Assembly (NCBI GenBank): GCA_964586775.1
Contig: CAZPJD010000074.1
Coordinates: 1-7,108, forward strand
Origin: JADLEX01 sp964586775
GTDB taxonomy: Bacteria > Lernaellota > Lernaellaia > JACKCT01
Direction of reading: 5' to 3'
Length of the DNA: 7,108 nt
Shown: in pieces, positions 1 through 5,931 of the stretch
How the letters are laid out: each line of letters opens with the position of its first letter
How positions within the stretch are numbered: the first letter of the stretch is position 1
The notes under the pieces: model-generated
Databases searched by the model: none
Told to the model about the DNA's origin: nothing
What the model saw: the letters and a program-made list of their open reading frames with translations, nothing else
Made by a program: the position numbers and the translations under genes

Positions 1-328
1 ATCCAAGATGGGCGTCGTGCTCGAACTCGTCAAAAATCGAAACCTGTATTTCGTCGATTCGCGCACGGCGGGAAGCTCGCGCGCCTACGAAGTCGCGAAG
101 CGCATGGGGCTTAGAACCGGCGCGCGAAACGTCTTCCTCGATCACGATCCCGACCTGCGCGCCGTTCACAAACAGCTCGACACCCTGTTCGATTTCGCAA
201 AGAAGCACGAGCGCGCCATCGCGATCGGCCATCCCAACGACAACACCTACAAGGCCCTCGCCGAACGCCTGCCCGAATTCCTTCGCGCGGGCATCGAGAT
301 CGTCCCGCCCAGCAAACTGGTCCGCTGA
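1..328 (+). CDS. Divergent polysaccharide deacetylase family protein (YibQ-like), C-terminal part
   Basis: This is the C-terminal part of a reading frame that is open to the left window edge; the first complete codon is at position 2 and the true start lies upstream. The visible ~108 residues match the end of the divergent polysaccharide deacetylase family (DUF610/YibQ), a carbohydrate-esterase-4-like NodB-fold group. Recognisable family landmarks are LYFVDSRT near the start, VFLDHDPD in the middle, AIAIGHP (the family's late His) and the closing EIVPPSKLV strand. Members are usually exported, and a role in envelope polysaccharide metabolism is assumed, but the substrate is generally unknown. 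The Met at position 8 falls inside the conserved domain (the family has a Met-Gly here), so it is not the initiator. The stop is 2 nt before the next gene, a DUF1343/NamZ homologue, which implies one transcript and a shared cell-wall theme. I am confident of the family and not of the substrate. Confidence 0.85.
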   Translation, partial: SKMGVVLELVKNRNLYFVDSRTAGSSRAYEVAKRMGLRTGARNVFLDHDPDLRAVHKQLDTLFDFAKKHERAIAIGHPNDNTYKALAERLPEFLRAGIEIVPPSKLVR

Positions 329-330
329 CG

Positions 331-1497
331 ATGCGCGTGCGTCTCGGCAACGAGATTCTGCTCGACGACCCCGTGCGCATCCTTCGCGACCGGCGCGTCG
401 GGCTCATCGTCAACCACACGTCCTTCACCCCCAATATGCGGTTCCTGCCGTCCGAACTCATGCGCGCGGGAATCCGTGTGACGGCGATCTTCGGACCCGA
501 ACACGGATTCGCCGGCGCGGCGCAGGACATGGTCGCCCTCGACGGTCGCGCGACATGGAACGGCATCCCGGTCTTTTCGCTCTACGGATCGACCGTCGAA
601 TCGCTCTCGCCGACGCCCGAAGCGCTGGATCTCGTCGACGCCCTCGTCTTCGACGTTCAGGATGTCGGCAGCCGCTACTACACCTTTGTCTGGACGCTCG
701 CGCTCGCCATGCGCGCGGCGGGCGCGGCGGGCAAGGCCGTGATCGTGTGCGACCGGCCGAATCCGCTGGGCGGGCGCGTCGTTTCGGGGCCGGGTCTCGA
801 GCCCGGCTTCGAGTCCTTCGTCGGCCTCTACCCGGTGCCCACGCGCCACGGCATGACGGCGGGCGAAATCGCCGGACATGTGCGTCGCATTCACGGGATC
901 GACGTGGACCTCGACGTGATTCCAATGGCCGGTTGGTCGCGCAGAATGTGGTGGGACGAAACCGGGCTGCCGTGGATCCCGCCCTCGCCCAACATGCCGT
1001 CGCTCGCCACCGCGATCGTGTACCCCGGCGGCTGCCTGATCGAGGCGACCGCACTCTCCGAAGGACGGGGCACGACCACGCCCTTTGAGCTTGTCGGCAC
1101 GCCCGGCATCGACGGCGACGTGGTCGCGCGAGATGTCAACGCGCGAGGTCTGCCCGGTTGCGTCCTGCGACCCGCCGCGTTCGAGCCGCGATTCCAAAAA
1201 CACGCGGATCGCCCCTGCGGAGGCGTCTTCGTTCACGTGGCCGATCGCGATGCTTTCGACGCCGTGCGGACCTACGCCCACCTGCTGGACGTCATCCGTC
1301 GGCGGTTTCCCGAGGCGTTCGCGTGGCGCGCCGAGGCCTACGAATTCGTTCGCGACGTTCCGGCCATCGATCTGCTCGCCGGATCGTCGCGACTGCGTCA
1401 CGCCATTGAGACGGGCGGCGATCTCGACGCGGCGATCCGCGACGGCGCGGCGGACCGTTTTTGTGCGTTGCGGGAAGGCGATCTGCTGTACGCGTAG
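331..1497 (+). CDS. DUF1343 / NamZ-family exo-beta-N-acetylmuramidase (GH171)
   Basis: The 388-aa product carries the full set of DUF1343 landmarks: RRVGLIVNHTS (21-31), FGPEHGF (54-60), FDVQDVGSRYYTF (107-119), DRPNPLGG (141-148), HGMTAGE (173-179), PPSPNMPS (217-224) and a YPGG...SEGRGTT block (231-250). Characterised NamZ enzymes remove terminal N-acetylmuramic acid from peptidoglycan fragments during cell-wall recycling. The Glu in FGPEHGF (E57) is a good candidate for the key acidic residue; this is inferred from conservation. The ATG at 331 is chosen because the fold begins almost at once, as in the family, and the upstream stop is 2 nt away. I see no clear Shine-Dalgarno, so translation may be coupled to the deacetylase gene. 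There is no signal peptide, unlike the secreted Bacillus subtilis NamZ, which suggests a cytoplasmic enzyme acting on imported muropeptides. Family assignment is very secure; exact activity is inferred. Confidence 0.92.
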   Translation: MRVRLGNEILLDDPVRILRDRRVGLIVNHTSFTPNMRFLPSELMRAGIRVTAIFGPEHGFAGAAQDMVALDGRATWNGIPVFSLYGSTVESLSPTPEALDLVDALVFDVQDVGSRYYTFVWTLALAMRAAGAAGKAVIVCDRPNPLGGRVVSGPGLEPGFESFVGLYPVPTRHGMTAGEIAGHVRRIHGIDVDLDVIPMAGWSRRMWWDETGLPWIPPSPNMPSLATAIVYPGGCLIEATALSEGRGTTTPFELVGTPGIDGDVVARDVNARGLPGCVLRPAAFEPRFQKHADRPCGGVFVHVADRDAFDAVRTYAHLLDVIRRRFPEAFAWRAEAYEFVRDVPAIDLLAGSSRLRHAIETGGDLDAAIRDGAADRFCALREGDLLYA

Positions 1498-1614
1498 CCA
1501 ACCATTCGCCTCGGGTTTTCATCGGTCATTCAAACGATTCGACCGCGACGCCCGATCCGGTCACCGCGCCCGATTTCGTCGCGAAATTCAAGGATTTGGA
1601 CGGTCGTTTCGCGC
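1498..1614. other. Intergenic stretch after the NamZ gene
   Basis: No gene is visible here. The only structure I see is a 7-bp inverted repeat (CGCGACG at 1544-1550 against CGTCGCG at 1577-1583) with a 26-nt loop and no following T run, so it is not a convincing terminator. The segment separates the NamZ gene from the strong promoter that follows. Confidence 0.5.
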
Positions 1615-1643
1615 TTGACAATGCGAGACCCGGTATGTTTAAT
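1615..1643 (+). promoter_or_regulatory. Sigma70-type promoter upstream of the outer-membrane protein gene
   Basis: A perfect -35 hexamer TTGACA (1615-1620) is followed by exactly 17 nt and a -10 hexamer TTTAAT (1638-1643), one mismatch from TATAAT. A start of transcription near 1650 would be expected. In such GC-rich DNA this arrangement at the optimal spacing is unlikely to be chance. It points rightward at the envelope gene set starting at 1925 and leaves a long leader. The hexamers and spacing are seen directly; activity is inferred. Confidence 0.75.
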
Positions 1644-1649
1644 ACGCCG

Positions 1650-1924
1650 TCCTTAATCGGCCTTTCGCGGCGGGGGATTCACAGGTTTTTTTGGTCGCTG
1701 GTCCATGAGGTTGCGCGCATGTCGTTTGGACGGCGCGCATGAATCAAAGGGCACAGACCGTTTGAACCGGGCGGCGCGGCGAGGGAAGCGAAAGACGTGG
1801 CGCTGGACGATTTCGGCAGGCGCGGCAACGCCCCGGAATCCCACGCACTTCGGCGATTTGGACACGCGACCGGAAGTCGGAACCACGAAGCGCACGACGT
1901 GAGCTTATTTTGCCGGGATGGACG
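1650..1924 (+). other. Long 5' leader (about 275 nt) of the outer-membrane protein gene
   Basis: Between the predicted transcription start and the ATG at 1925 there is no convincing gene. The segment contains a 7-T run (1686-1692) without a good stem before it, and several ATGs without ribosome-binding sites. I recognise no riboswitch or protein-binding leader. Length alone makes it a candidate for post-transcriptional control, for example by a small RNA or RNA structure, as is common for outer-membrane protein messages. That is inference. Confidence 0.4.
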
Positions 1925-2971
1925 ATGAACTATCGACGACTCGCAGGGGTACTGATCGCGACGGGGCTCGTGCTGGCAATGGCGGGTGCCGCTTCGGCCG
2001 AGGGGCTGCTCGATAAGAATCTGCACTACTTCGCGCCGCCCGTGGACAATAGCGGACTGATCGTCTCCTACGGCTCCGAGCCGCTGGGCATGTTCCGCAT
2101 GACCTACGGCGTTTACGGCGATGTCGCCATGGACGTCCTCGATTACGCGGCGCCGCCCGATGCGGAAGAAGCCACGTTGATCTCCACGCAGGCCGCGGCG
2201 CAGCTCGTCTACGGCATCGGGTTCTGGAAGTACGTCAACGTCGGTTTCGGGTTGTCGTACATCCCCTACCGCCAGTTCGACGACGCCTTCTTCGACGAGG
2301 AATACCCGCACCCCGACGCGGAGCTGAACCCGGATCTGCCCGGCACCAACCTCAGCGACGACGAAGGGCTCGGCGACCCGACCGAAGAGACCGGCCTCGA
2401 AGACATCCGCCTCGACCTCAAGCTCATCGGCATCGACCGTCAGGAGCGCTGCATCGGCGTCGCGCTCGTCACGACGATCGGCTATCCGCTGGGCTACAAG
2501 CCCAACCAGTTTCTCTCCGACGGCGGCGCGACCATCGCACCGCGCCTGATCGTCGATTTCGGCCGCACCTGGTACACGCTCGTCTTTAACGGCGGGTACA
2601 AGTATTACGCCGAAAAATCGCGCGTGCGCCTGCCGGATTACTCTCAGGAAGTCGACACGCCGACGAACGGCGATCTGGAGACCAACGACGAGATCATGCT
2701 CGGCGGCGGCGCGAAGTTCCGCTTCGCCTACGGCTCCGAGATCATTCTCGACTCGCAGTTCCGCACGCAGGCCACAGACGCATTCGGCGACGATCGCGTG
2801 GATTACGGCGAGGTCATGGCCGCGTATCGCAAGTATTTCCGCGGACTCAACTACACGGCGCTGACCATCGGCGGCGGCGTGGGGGTTCTGGACGGTATCG
2901 GTTCCCCGCTGGGCCGGTTCTTCATCGGCATCACGCGGGACGAGAAGCGGTTCTATATCGCCGGGCAGTGA
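1925..2971 (+). CDS. Outer-membrane beta-barrel protein (OmpA-type barrel without OmpA C-terminal domain)
   Basis: The 348-aa product has a Sec signal peptide (MNYRRLAGVL..., basic start, hydrophobic core 9-22) with likely cleavage at ASA|EG after residue 25. The mature part alternates short aromatic/glycine-rich amphipathic strands, as in small barrels: for example LVYGIGFWKYVNVGFGLSYI (94-113) and GLEDIRLDLKL (157-167). A GIGSPLGRFFIGITRD closing strand (324-339) resembles the end of barrels that in many deltaproteobacterial-type proteins lead into an OmpA peptidoglycan-binding domain. Here the protein stops at that point, so it is a barrel-only form. Residues 118-160 form a strongly acidic, proline-containing stretch, probably a long surface loop. 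The ATG at 1925 is preferred over an in-frame TTG at 1910 because it gives a standard signal peptide; the Shine-Dalgarno is weak for either. It is first in the set behind the promoter at 1615. Pore versus structural role cannot be told. Confidence 0.75.
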   Translation: MNYRRLAGVLIATGLVLAMAGAASAEGLLDKNLHYFAPPVDNSGLIVSYGSEPLGMFRMTYGVYGDVAMDVLDYAAPPDAEEATLISTQAAAQLVYGIGFWKYVNVGFGLSYIPYRQFDDAFFDEEYPHPDAELNPDLPGTNLSDDEGLGDPTEETGLEDIRLDLKLIGIDRQERCIGVALVTTIGYPLGYKPNQFLSDGGATIAPRLIVDFGRTWYTLVFNGGYKYYAEKSRVRLPDYSQEVDTPTNGDLETNDEIMLGGGAKFRFAYGSEIILDSQFRTQATDAFGDDRVDYGEVMAAYRKYFRGLNYTALTIGGGVGVLDGIGSPLGRFFIGITRDEKRFYIAGQ

Positions 2972-2977
2972 CAAAGG

Positions 2978-3007
2978 CGCCCGGCGGCGGGGTCGCTGAT
3001 CCGGGCG
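2978..3007 (+). terminator. GC-rich hairpin between barrel gene and lipoprotein gene
   Basis: A perfect 7-bp stem (CGCCCGG 2978-2984 with CCGGGCG 3001-3007) begins 6 nt after the barrel stop codon, with a 16-nt loop. There is no T run after it, so it is a weak terminator at best. It could instead protect the upstream 3' end or be an attenuator or Rho-related structure. The pairing is seen; the function is uncertain. Confidence 0.3.
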
Positions 3008-3040
3008 GGGACGGTTTGACGGCGCGACGACATCGATTCG

Positions 3041-3048
3041 AGGGAAGG
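3041..3048 (+). promoter_or_regulatory. Ribosome-binding site AGGGAAGG fixing the lipoprotein start
   Basis: A purine-rich AGGGAAGG lies 8 nt before the ATG at 3057. It favours that ATG over the in-frame GTG at 3048, which overlaps the site itself. Confidence 0.7.
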
Positions 3049-3056
3049 TGTTGAAC

Positions 3057-3932
3057 ATGGCAAGCACGCGAAAGACCCGGGTTTCGTTCCTCCTCGCGCT
3101 GGCCGCCGCGCTGGCCGTTCTGGTCGTCGCCGGTTGCGCCGCGAATCAGGTGCAGTCGCCCGATTCCGAAATGCAGGGCCTCGGCAATCAGGACACGCTG
3201 ATGCGCGAACCCCTGAACGATCCGCCCAGCTACGCCCTGCTCCACAAGTCGCTCGAGTTCTACGAGCAGAAGCTGGGTGTGAAGTTCTTCAAGAACGAAA
3301 AAGACCGCTACATGCCCTACACGTCGTCCACGTGGCGCTCGTTCTCGATCGCCGACCACCTGAACGACTGCCTGTGGACCATGCAGATGAAGGGCCTGAT
3401 CGGCTTCCGTTCGCTCGAAGGCAAGTACAGCTACATCGTCGAGATGGACGCGGAGCGCGGAAGCTGCGGCGTCGTCGGCGACGACGCGGACTCGCAGGCC
3501 AAGGACCTCGTCGGGCTGATGGAGACCTCCGTCGTGACCCCGGCGATCCGCGACCAGATCAACCGCGGCGTCAACTTCTGCTCCGGCGAGAAGTTCATCC
3601 AGGACGTTCTTCAGCTTCCGTACAAGATCCGCATCCGGGGCGAGAGCCTCGAAAACGCGGTCTCCCGGCACGCCGCCGAGGTGCGCAACCCGCTCGACAT
3701 CGCCTACGGCGACATCGTCTTCTTCACCGAGTATTACGGCGAGCGCAACATCGCCGTTTACGTCGGCAACGGCGTCATCGTTTACAACTCGTGCTTCCGG
3801 GCGGACCCGCACCGGCTGAACACGAACATTTCCTACCGCGTGTACCGCCTGTATTCGGGCTTCGGCGCGATCAACTACCGCATGAGCACGGACGTCTTCA
3901 TGCGCGAGATCGTCGGCCGACCCGACCTGTAA
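3057..3932 (+). CDS. Lipoprotein with NlpC/P60-like domain, catalytic His apparently replaced
   Basis: The 291-aa product starts with a basic N-terminus and hydrophobic core ending in a lipobox, VVAG|C27, followed by Ala-Ala, so it should be lipidated and sorted to the outer membrane. Residues 45-165 are an unassigned region. The C-terminal ~120 residues follow the NlpC/P60 pattern: NFCSGEKFIQDVLQLPY (173-189, Cys at 175 in the CSG motif), IAYGDIVFFTEYY (215-227, the PGDLVFF strand), NIAVYVGNGVIVYNS (231-245, the HVGIYVGNG strand) and a final GFGAINYRM (268-276). In active NlpC/P60 peptidases the residue before the VGIYVGNG-type strand is the catalytic His; here it is Asn231. The domain may thus be inactive and bind peptidoglycan, or use another base such as H206. 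An alternative is a diverged cysteine-peptidase-like fold with another substrate. The lipoprotein call is firm; the domain call rests on motif order only. Confidence 0.65.
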   Translation: MASTRKTRVSFLLALAAALAVLVVAGCAANQVQSPDSEMQGLGNQDTLMREPLNDPPSYALLHKSLEFYEQKLGVKFFKNEKDRYMPYTSSTWRSFSIADHLNDCLWTMQMKGLIGFRSLEGKYSYIVEMDAERGSCGVVGDDADSQAKDLVGLMETSVVTPAIRDQINRGVNFCSGEKFIQDVLQLPYKIRIRGESLENAVSRHAAEVRNPLDIAYGDIVFFTEYYGERNIAVYVGNGVIVYNSCFRADPHRLNTNISYRVYRLYSGFGAINYRMSTDVFMREIVGRPDL

Positions 3933-3956
3933 GAGCGCGCGGAAAACTCGCGGCGC

Positions 3957-3980
3957 GGCCCCGCCCGGTGCGGGGCCTTT
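3957..3980 (+). terminator. Intrinsic-terminator-like hairpin after the lipoprotein gene
   Basis: A perfect 8-bp GC stem, GGCCCCGC (3957-3964) with GCGGGGCC (3970-3977), closes a 5-nt loop and is followed directly by TTTG. It starts 24 nt after the lipoprotein stop codon. The stem is strong but the T tract is short, so partial termination with read-through into the next gene is likely. No clear promoter is visible between it and the gene at 4063. Confidence 0.6.
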
Positions 3981-4046
3981 GCCGATGAACGGCAACGAAA
4001 AACGTCGCCGGCGCACGGACCGACGAACAGCCCGGGCGCGACGACC

Positions 4047-4052
4047 GAGGAG
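4047..4052 (+). promoter_or_regulatory. Ribosome-binding site GAGGAG fixing the start of the 606-aa protein
   Basis: GAGGAG lies 10 nt before the ATG at 4063. It supports that start over an in-frame TTG at 3979, whose extra 28 residues would be Arg-rich and would be encoded from the end of the terminator hairpin. Confidence 0.7.
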
Positions 4053-4062
4053 AACGGAACCG

Positions 4063-5883
4063 ATGCAGCGACGTGGATTCTTGAAGCGATATGTTTTCGC
4101 GATGGCCGCCATGATGGCGGCGTCCTTGGTATCGGCGACGCACGCGCTCGCGCTCGACGCGGCCGAGCTTCAGGCGTTTCTCGAAGTCGGCATGTACGAA
4201 GAGGTGCAGGCGATGTGCGCCGAGAACGCGGCGGAGGTCGCGGCGAACGGCCAGCTCGCGTCGCTGTGCGCCAAGGCCAAGGGCGGCGGCGTCTCGTCGG
4301 CCCCGGCCCCGTCGGCTCCGGCGCCCTCGGCCCCCGCGCCGTCCGCGCCCAGCGCGCCATCGGCTCCGTCGATGTCGTCCCCGGCGCCCTCGGCCCCGTC
4401 GGCCCCCGGTCCGGTGCCCACCGCCCCCGCGCCCGCCTTCGTGCCGGATGCCGACGGCGGCCTCGACGCGGGAACGCTCGAGAACATGGTGCGTTCGGGC
4501 CAGCACGGCGCGGCGGCGACGATCTGCAACGACAACGAAGGCAAGATCGCGTCGCACCCCGACCGCGACCGCATCCTCAAGGCGTGCGGACAGGCCAAGA
4601 TGGCCATGTACAGCTCGAACAAAATGGACACGACGGCGATCACCAGCGCGGTCGGCGATCTCGAGTCCTCGCTGAAGATGAGCTACGACGGCGTCGCGTC
4701 GTTCGACCTCGGCAAGAGCCGCATCCTGACCCTCGACACCGTGCCGACCGACGCCGAGAAATCGGAAGTCGAAAAGCAGGCCGTGCGCGAGATGTGGGAC
4801 GCGATCGTGATGCGTCATGCGGAAGAGAACTTCAACCCCGCCGTGTCCGACCAGATCATCGTGTGGACGATCGGCAACGGCGCGGATCAGGTCGGTTACG
4901 TCGATCTCGTGATCGATCGCGTCTTCAAGGACGAGGGCAACCGCGCCCGGCAGCGCTGGATGGCGTCGCGCCTGCGCATGCTGGCCGATCGCTTCACGAA
5001 CATCGACCCGAATCAGGGCGAGAGCGACACCCGCCGCGGCAATCTCGAAACGCTCAAGTTCTGGATGACCGAGCTTTACGAGTACACCTACTTCGACAAC
5101 GACATCGAGGTGGGCATGTACCGCTACAAGGGCAACCGCTACGCCGAGAAATACGACCAGACCGAAGCCACCGAGGAGCAGTTCCAGAAGGCGCTGTTCT
5201 TCTACTCCGAGGCGCGCAACCGAGCCGACACGCAAAAGGCCAAGGCCGCGCTCGACCGCGACCTGGCATACCTGTGCAGCCGCTACCGCTCCGACGATCA
5301 GCAAAAACTCGTGAAGGTCTATCAGCAGGGCTTCCTGAAGGCGCTGCGCGGCATCCAGATCATGGATCTCGTCAACCGCGTGGCCCCCGAGCAGGGCAAG
5401 TCGTTCTACCGCTATGAGGAAAAGAACGCCGAGCTGACCTCCGAGCTTCAGAAGTCGTACGGACAGTGCCTGACCGGATACATCTACTACCTCTACCTGA
5501 CCAAGAACTACCTGGGCGTGGTGGCGCTGAAGAACCGCACCCTCGACGCGGGCTTCGACTGGGAAGGCAAGTCCGAGGTGCTGCTGATCTTCGCCGAGTC
5601 GGCGAAGGAACTGGCCAAGGTGAACATCAACAACGAAACGAACTACCGCAAGTACAAGGAAATGTGCCTCGCGGGCGGTTCGCGGGCGCTCAAGTTCGCC
5701 CTGCGCAAATACGGCGGCAAAGCCCCGACGGGTTACGACGAGACGTTCTGCCGGACCTTCAACACGTATTGGAACTATCTGACCGGATTCGGCCAGAAGG
5801 TCGAGGCGAAGGCCCTGGAGAACCAGTTCGGCGCGATCTGCCCGGCGGAGGGCGGCACCGCCCCCGCCGCGCCGGCGCAATAA
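4063..5883 (+). CDS. Exported protein of unknown function with duplicated two-Cys module and Ala-Pro-Ser linker
   Basis: I do not recognise the family of this 606-aa product. It begins MQRRGFLKRY, matching the twin-arginine RRxFLK pattern, then a moderately hydrophobic stretch ending THALA|LD, so cleavage after residue 30 and Tat export are plausible. Residues 31-73 and 134-179 are two copies of one small helical module: both start with LDA, keep a Leu, a Gly, Cys-x-x-Asn, an Ala, and end Cys-x-x-Ala-Lys (C52/C69 and C155/C175). They are separated by an Ala-Pro-Ser linker (about 80-125). Residues 185-595 are charged, aromatic-rich and probably mostly alpha-helical, with helical-repeat-like segments (for example 370-400 and 475-520). 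Further Cys are at 405, 469, 535, 563 and 593. The protein ends in a short Pro-Ala tail. It lies 48 nt before the next exported-protein gene, implying co-transcription. A periplasmic or envelope scaffold role is only a guess. Confidence 0.8.
   Translation: MQRRGFLKRYVFAMAAMMAASLVSATHALALDAAELQAFLEVGMYEEVQAMCAENAAEVAANGQLASLCAKAKGGGVSSAPAPSAPAPSAPAPSAPSAPSAPSMSSPAPSAPSAPGPVPTAPAPAFVPDADGGLDAGTLENMVRSGQHGAAATICNDNEGKIASHPDRDRILKACGQAKMAMYSSNKMDTTAITSAVGDLESSLKMSYDGVASFDLGKSRILTLDTVPTDAEKSEVEKQAVREMWDAIVMRHAEENFNPAVSDQIIVWTIGNGADQVGYVDLVIDRVFKDEGNRARQRWMASRLRMLADRFTNIDPNQGESDTRRGNLETLKFWMTELYEYTYFDNDIEVGMYRYKGNRYAEKYDQTEATEEQFQKALFFYSEARNRADTQKAKAALDRDLAYLCSRYRSDDQQKLVKVYQQGFLKALRGIQIMDLVNRVAPEQGKSFYRYEEKNAELTSELQKSYGQCLTGYIYYLYLTKNYLGVVALKNRTLDAGFDWEGKSEVLLIFAESAKELAKVNINNETNYRKYKEMCLAGGSRALKFALRKYGGKAPTGYDETFCRTFNTYWNYLTGFGQKVEAKALENQFGAICPAEGGTAPAAPAQ
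4300..4437 (+). repeat. Low-complexity Ala-Pro-Ser coding repeat
   Basis: The DNA is a degenerate tandem of GCN-CCN-TCN-type codons encoding repeated APS, PAPS and SAPS units over about 46 residues. It lies inside the 606-aa protein between its two Cys-containing modules and ends where the second module begins. Such linkers are extended and flexible and may let the N-terminal module reach away from the body. Codons vary among units, so the repeat is kept at protein level and is not a recent DNA expansion. Confidence 0.85.
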
Positions 5884-5912
5884 CTCAACGATCGATCACA
5901 CGACACCGAACC

Positions 5913-5920
5913 GGAAAGGG
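5913..5920 (+). promoter_or_regulatory. Ribosome-binding site GGAAAGGG
   Basis: This purine-rich site lies 11 nt before the ATG at 5932, in the 48-nt gap after the upstream stop codon. It supports that start and independent translation initiation of the last gene of the set. Confidence 0.55.
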
Positions 5921-5931
5921 ACGTCGTCATC

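Noticed and set aside
1544..1583. 7-bp inverted repeat after the NamZ gene as a terminator
   Set aside because: The loop is 26 nt and no T run follows; such pairings are common by chance in GC-rich DNA.
1645..1692. Terminator or attenuator ending in the 7-T run of the leader
   Set aside because: The only stem found (CGCCG with CGGCG) is 5 bp and ends 13 nt before the T run, which is too weak and too far.
1739..1765. Eight-codon upstream reading frame in the leader (leader peptide)
   Set aside because: There is no ribosome-binding site, no run of regulatory codons, and no paired structure downstream that would suggest attenuation.
3979..4062. N-terminal extension of the 606-aa protein from a TTG start
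   Set aside because: The extra 28 residues are Arg-rich, begin in the T tract of the terminator hairpin, and would bury the signal peptide. GAGGAG is correctly placed for the ATG at 4063.
1679..4112. Long overlapping minus-strand frames opposite the barrel and lipoprotein genes
   Set aside because: Low-complexity Arg/Val/Asp-rich translations opposite well-supported genes; codon-bias shadows.
4300..4437. Ala-Pro-Ser region as a CRISPR or DNA satellite
   Set aside because: The repetition is at codon level with variable third bases and no spacers; it is a protein linker.
3898..5880. 660-residue open frame on the minus strand
   Set aside because: It overlaps the 606-aa gene throughout, is Arg/Val/Gly-rich with no recognisable domain, and has the typical look of an antisense shadow in GC-rich coding DNA. 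The plus strand has signal peptide, ribosome-binding site and domain structure.
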